NCBI RefSeq assembly: GCF_004349065.1
Contig: NZ_SMKZ01000014.1
Span: 62,001 to 126,000, forward strand
DNA: 64,000 bases
Direction: 5' to 3'
Source of the DNA: Jiangella asiatica
Lineage (GTDB): Bacteria; Actinomycetota; Actinomycetes; Jiangellales; Jiangellaceae
Position numbers and translations under genes: made by a program. Shown here in pieces: positions 63,220 through 64,000 of the stretch. A model generated the notes under the pieces. It was not told the origin of the DNA and did not search any database. It saw only the letters and a program-made list of their open reading frames with translations. The stretch's first letter is position 1; every line of letters starts with the position of its first letter.

Positions 63220-63502
63220 GCACGGTTCTGGCGAGTCAGACGAGCATTTGCGCTGGTCAGCGCCAGCACTGAGGGTTGACAAAACGCCATTCGGCATGCT
63301 CGCGCCCGTCGTCACGGGCGCGGAACGGCCGACTCGGAGTGCCCGGTTCGCCCTTTTCCAAGGGTGCCGATCTTGAAGTCGCGGCAGGTGAGGCGGGTCA
63401 CGGACGAGGTCGGGAACGGCCTGCCGGTGCATGGGCCGCGAGGACGCGTCGGTAACCTTGTCGCTGGTCTGTCGAGATACCACCGTCGACGAGGAGCACG
63501 TG

Positions 63503-64000
63503 GTGAAGCTTGGTGTGCGGCGTCTGGCCCTGGCCGCTGTCCCGGTCCTGGCCCTGAGCGGCGTGGCCGGATGCAGCATTCAGGAACAGACCCAGCGGTG
63601 GTACACGGCGACCGATGGCGTCAACGCCAACGCCGGCGACATCGGACTGCGCAACGTCCAGGTGGTGTCCGACGGCGAGGGCCGGGCCACGCTGATCGCC
63701 ACGTTCGCCAACAGCGGCGACGAGGCGGACGAGCTGACCGAGGTCCTCATCGGCGACGTCCCGGCCGAGTTGTCCGCCGGCCTCGAGATCCCGGCCGGTG
63801 GCACCGCCGTCGTCGGACCCGACGGCGATCGCGTCGACGGCCAGGACGTCGAGGCCGAGCCCGGCCGCACGGTCACCGTGGAGTTCCGGTTCGGCAGCGC
63901 GCCGCGCACGACGGTTCAGGCCATCGTCGTCCCAGCCGAGGACGACTACGCCGACGCCCTCTCGGAGAGCGGTCCCACCGGCGAGGAGACCCCGACCGAC
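63503..64000 (+). CDS. Lipoprotein, copper-chaperone-like (3' partial)
   Basis: The frame is open to the window end; 166 codons are visible. A lipobox LALSGVAGC places the lipid Cys at residue 24. The mature part TDGVNANAGDIGLRNVQVVS and TLIATFANSGDEADELTEV resembles the PCu(A)C-like lipoproteins often found divergent from carD in actinobacteria. The Met/His copper ligands of true PCu(A)C proteins are not obvious in the visible portion, so copper binding is unproven. GTG 63503 has GAGGAG six bases upstream; a GTG one codon earlier is in frame. Confidence 0.8.
   Translation, partial: MKLGVRRLALAAVPVLALSGVAGCSIQEQTQRWYTATDGVNANAGDIGLRNVQVVSDGEGRATLIATFANSGDEADELTEVLIGDVPAELSAGLEIPAGGTAVVGPDGDRVDGQDVEAEPGRTVTVEFRFGSAPRTTVQAIVVPAEDDYADALSESGPTGEETPTD

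Noticed and set aside
63277-63300. TTGACA as a promoter -35 for the last lipoprotein
   Set aside because: No -10 hexamer at 16-19 bp and the gene starts about 220 bp away.

Overview
This 64 kb window is chromosomal DNA of a high-GC actinobacterium. The evidence is a GC-rich coding style with many GTG/TTG starts, a CarD-ispD-ispF and cysS-rlmB neighbourhood, a MsiK-like orphan ABC ATPase, a DasR-like GntR regulator with its operator type, a class E sortase, a lone groEL with CIRCE operators, and DUF3263, DUF4031 and DUF4032 genes. The many secreted glycoside hydrolases and the gene mix would suit a soil genus such as Jiangella, but that placement is inference. No phage, plasmid, CRISPR array, rRNA or intact insertion sequence was seen.

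Layout. 1-8.9 kb: 5'-truncated FAD-linked oxidase, MFS transporter, HD hydrolase, DUF4031 and CutC proteins, then a tandem pair of epoxide hydrolases divergent from a WYL regulator. 8.9-13.7 kb: groEL with a double CIRCE operator, a divergent two-gene membrane operon ending in an HTTM protein, and a phytoene-dehydrogenase-like FAD protein. 13.7-17.8 kb: a sortase unit with an LPDTG-anchored metzincin protease, a class E sortase and a 51-residue membrane protein. 17.8-20.8 kb: thrC behind a SAM-I riboswitch with a MoaD-like partner, a decayed Doc toxin-antitoxin pair and a small HExxH membrane protein. 20.8-26.5 kb: trehalose genes otsB and otsA, a LytR_C protein, two DUF202 proteins and a VapBC-like pair.

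26.5-30 kb: murQ and a DasR-like regulator divergent from a secreted GHL10/DigH-like glycosidase, which looks like a cell-wall sugar recycling unit. 30-37 kb: methyltransferase, a gene remnant, a GH116 glycosidase and a Tat-exported GH78 protein with a 27-bp palindromic operator. 36.6-40.1 kb: tatA, a secreted protein, a fused SecDF and tRNA-Thr. 40.4-48.8 kb: MFS transporter, beta-helix lipoprotein, CBS protein, LacI regulator, msiK-like ATPase, DUF4032 and a YCII protein. 48.9-55.8 kb: DHA2 efflux pump, membrane protein, and a reverse-strand group cysS, rlmB, acyl-CoA dehydrogenase and a second SpoU methyltransferase. 55.9-61.6 kb: PAP2 phosphatase, an L-fucose catabolic set, a quinone-reductase/HxlR pair and an antiporter remnant. 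61.5-64 kb: ispF, ispD, carD and a divergent lipoprotein cut by the window end.

The most unusual signals are a family of palindromic intergenic repeats (about 3.4, 12.1, 29.8, 40.2 and 46.7 kb) whose two arm types appear in like and mixed combinations around one core; the SAM-I riboswitch on threonine synthase; the sortase gene with a 24-bp in-frame repeat; and the DasR-type operators linking murQ to a DigH-like glycosidase.
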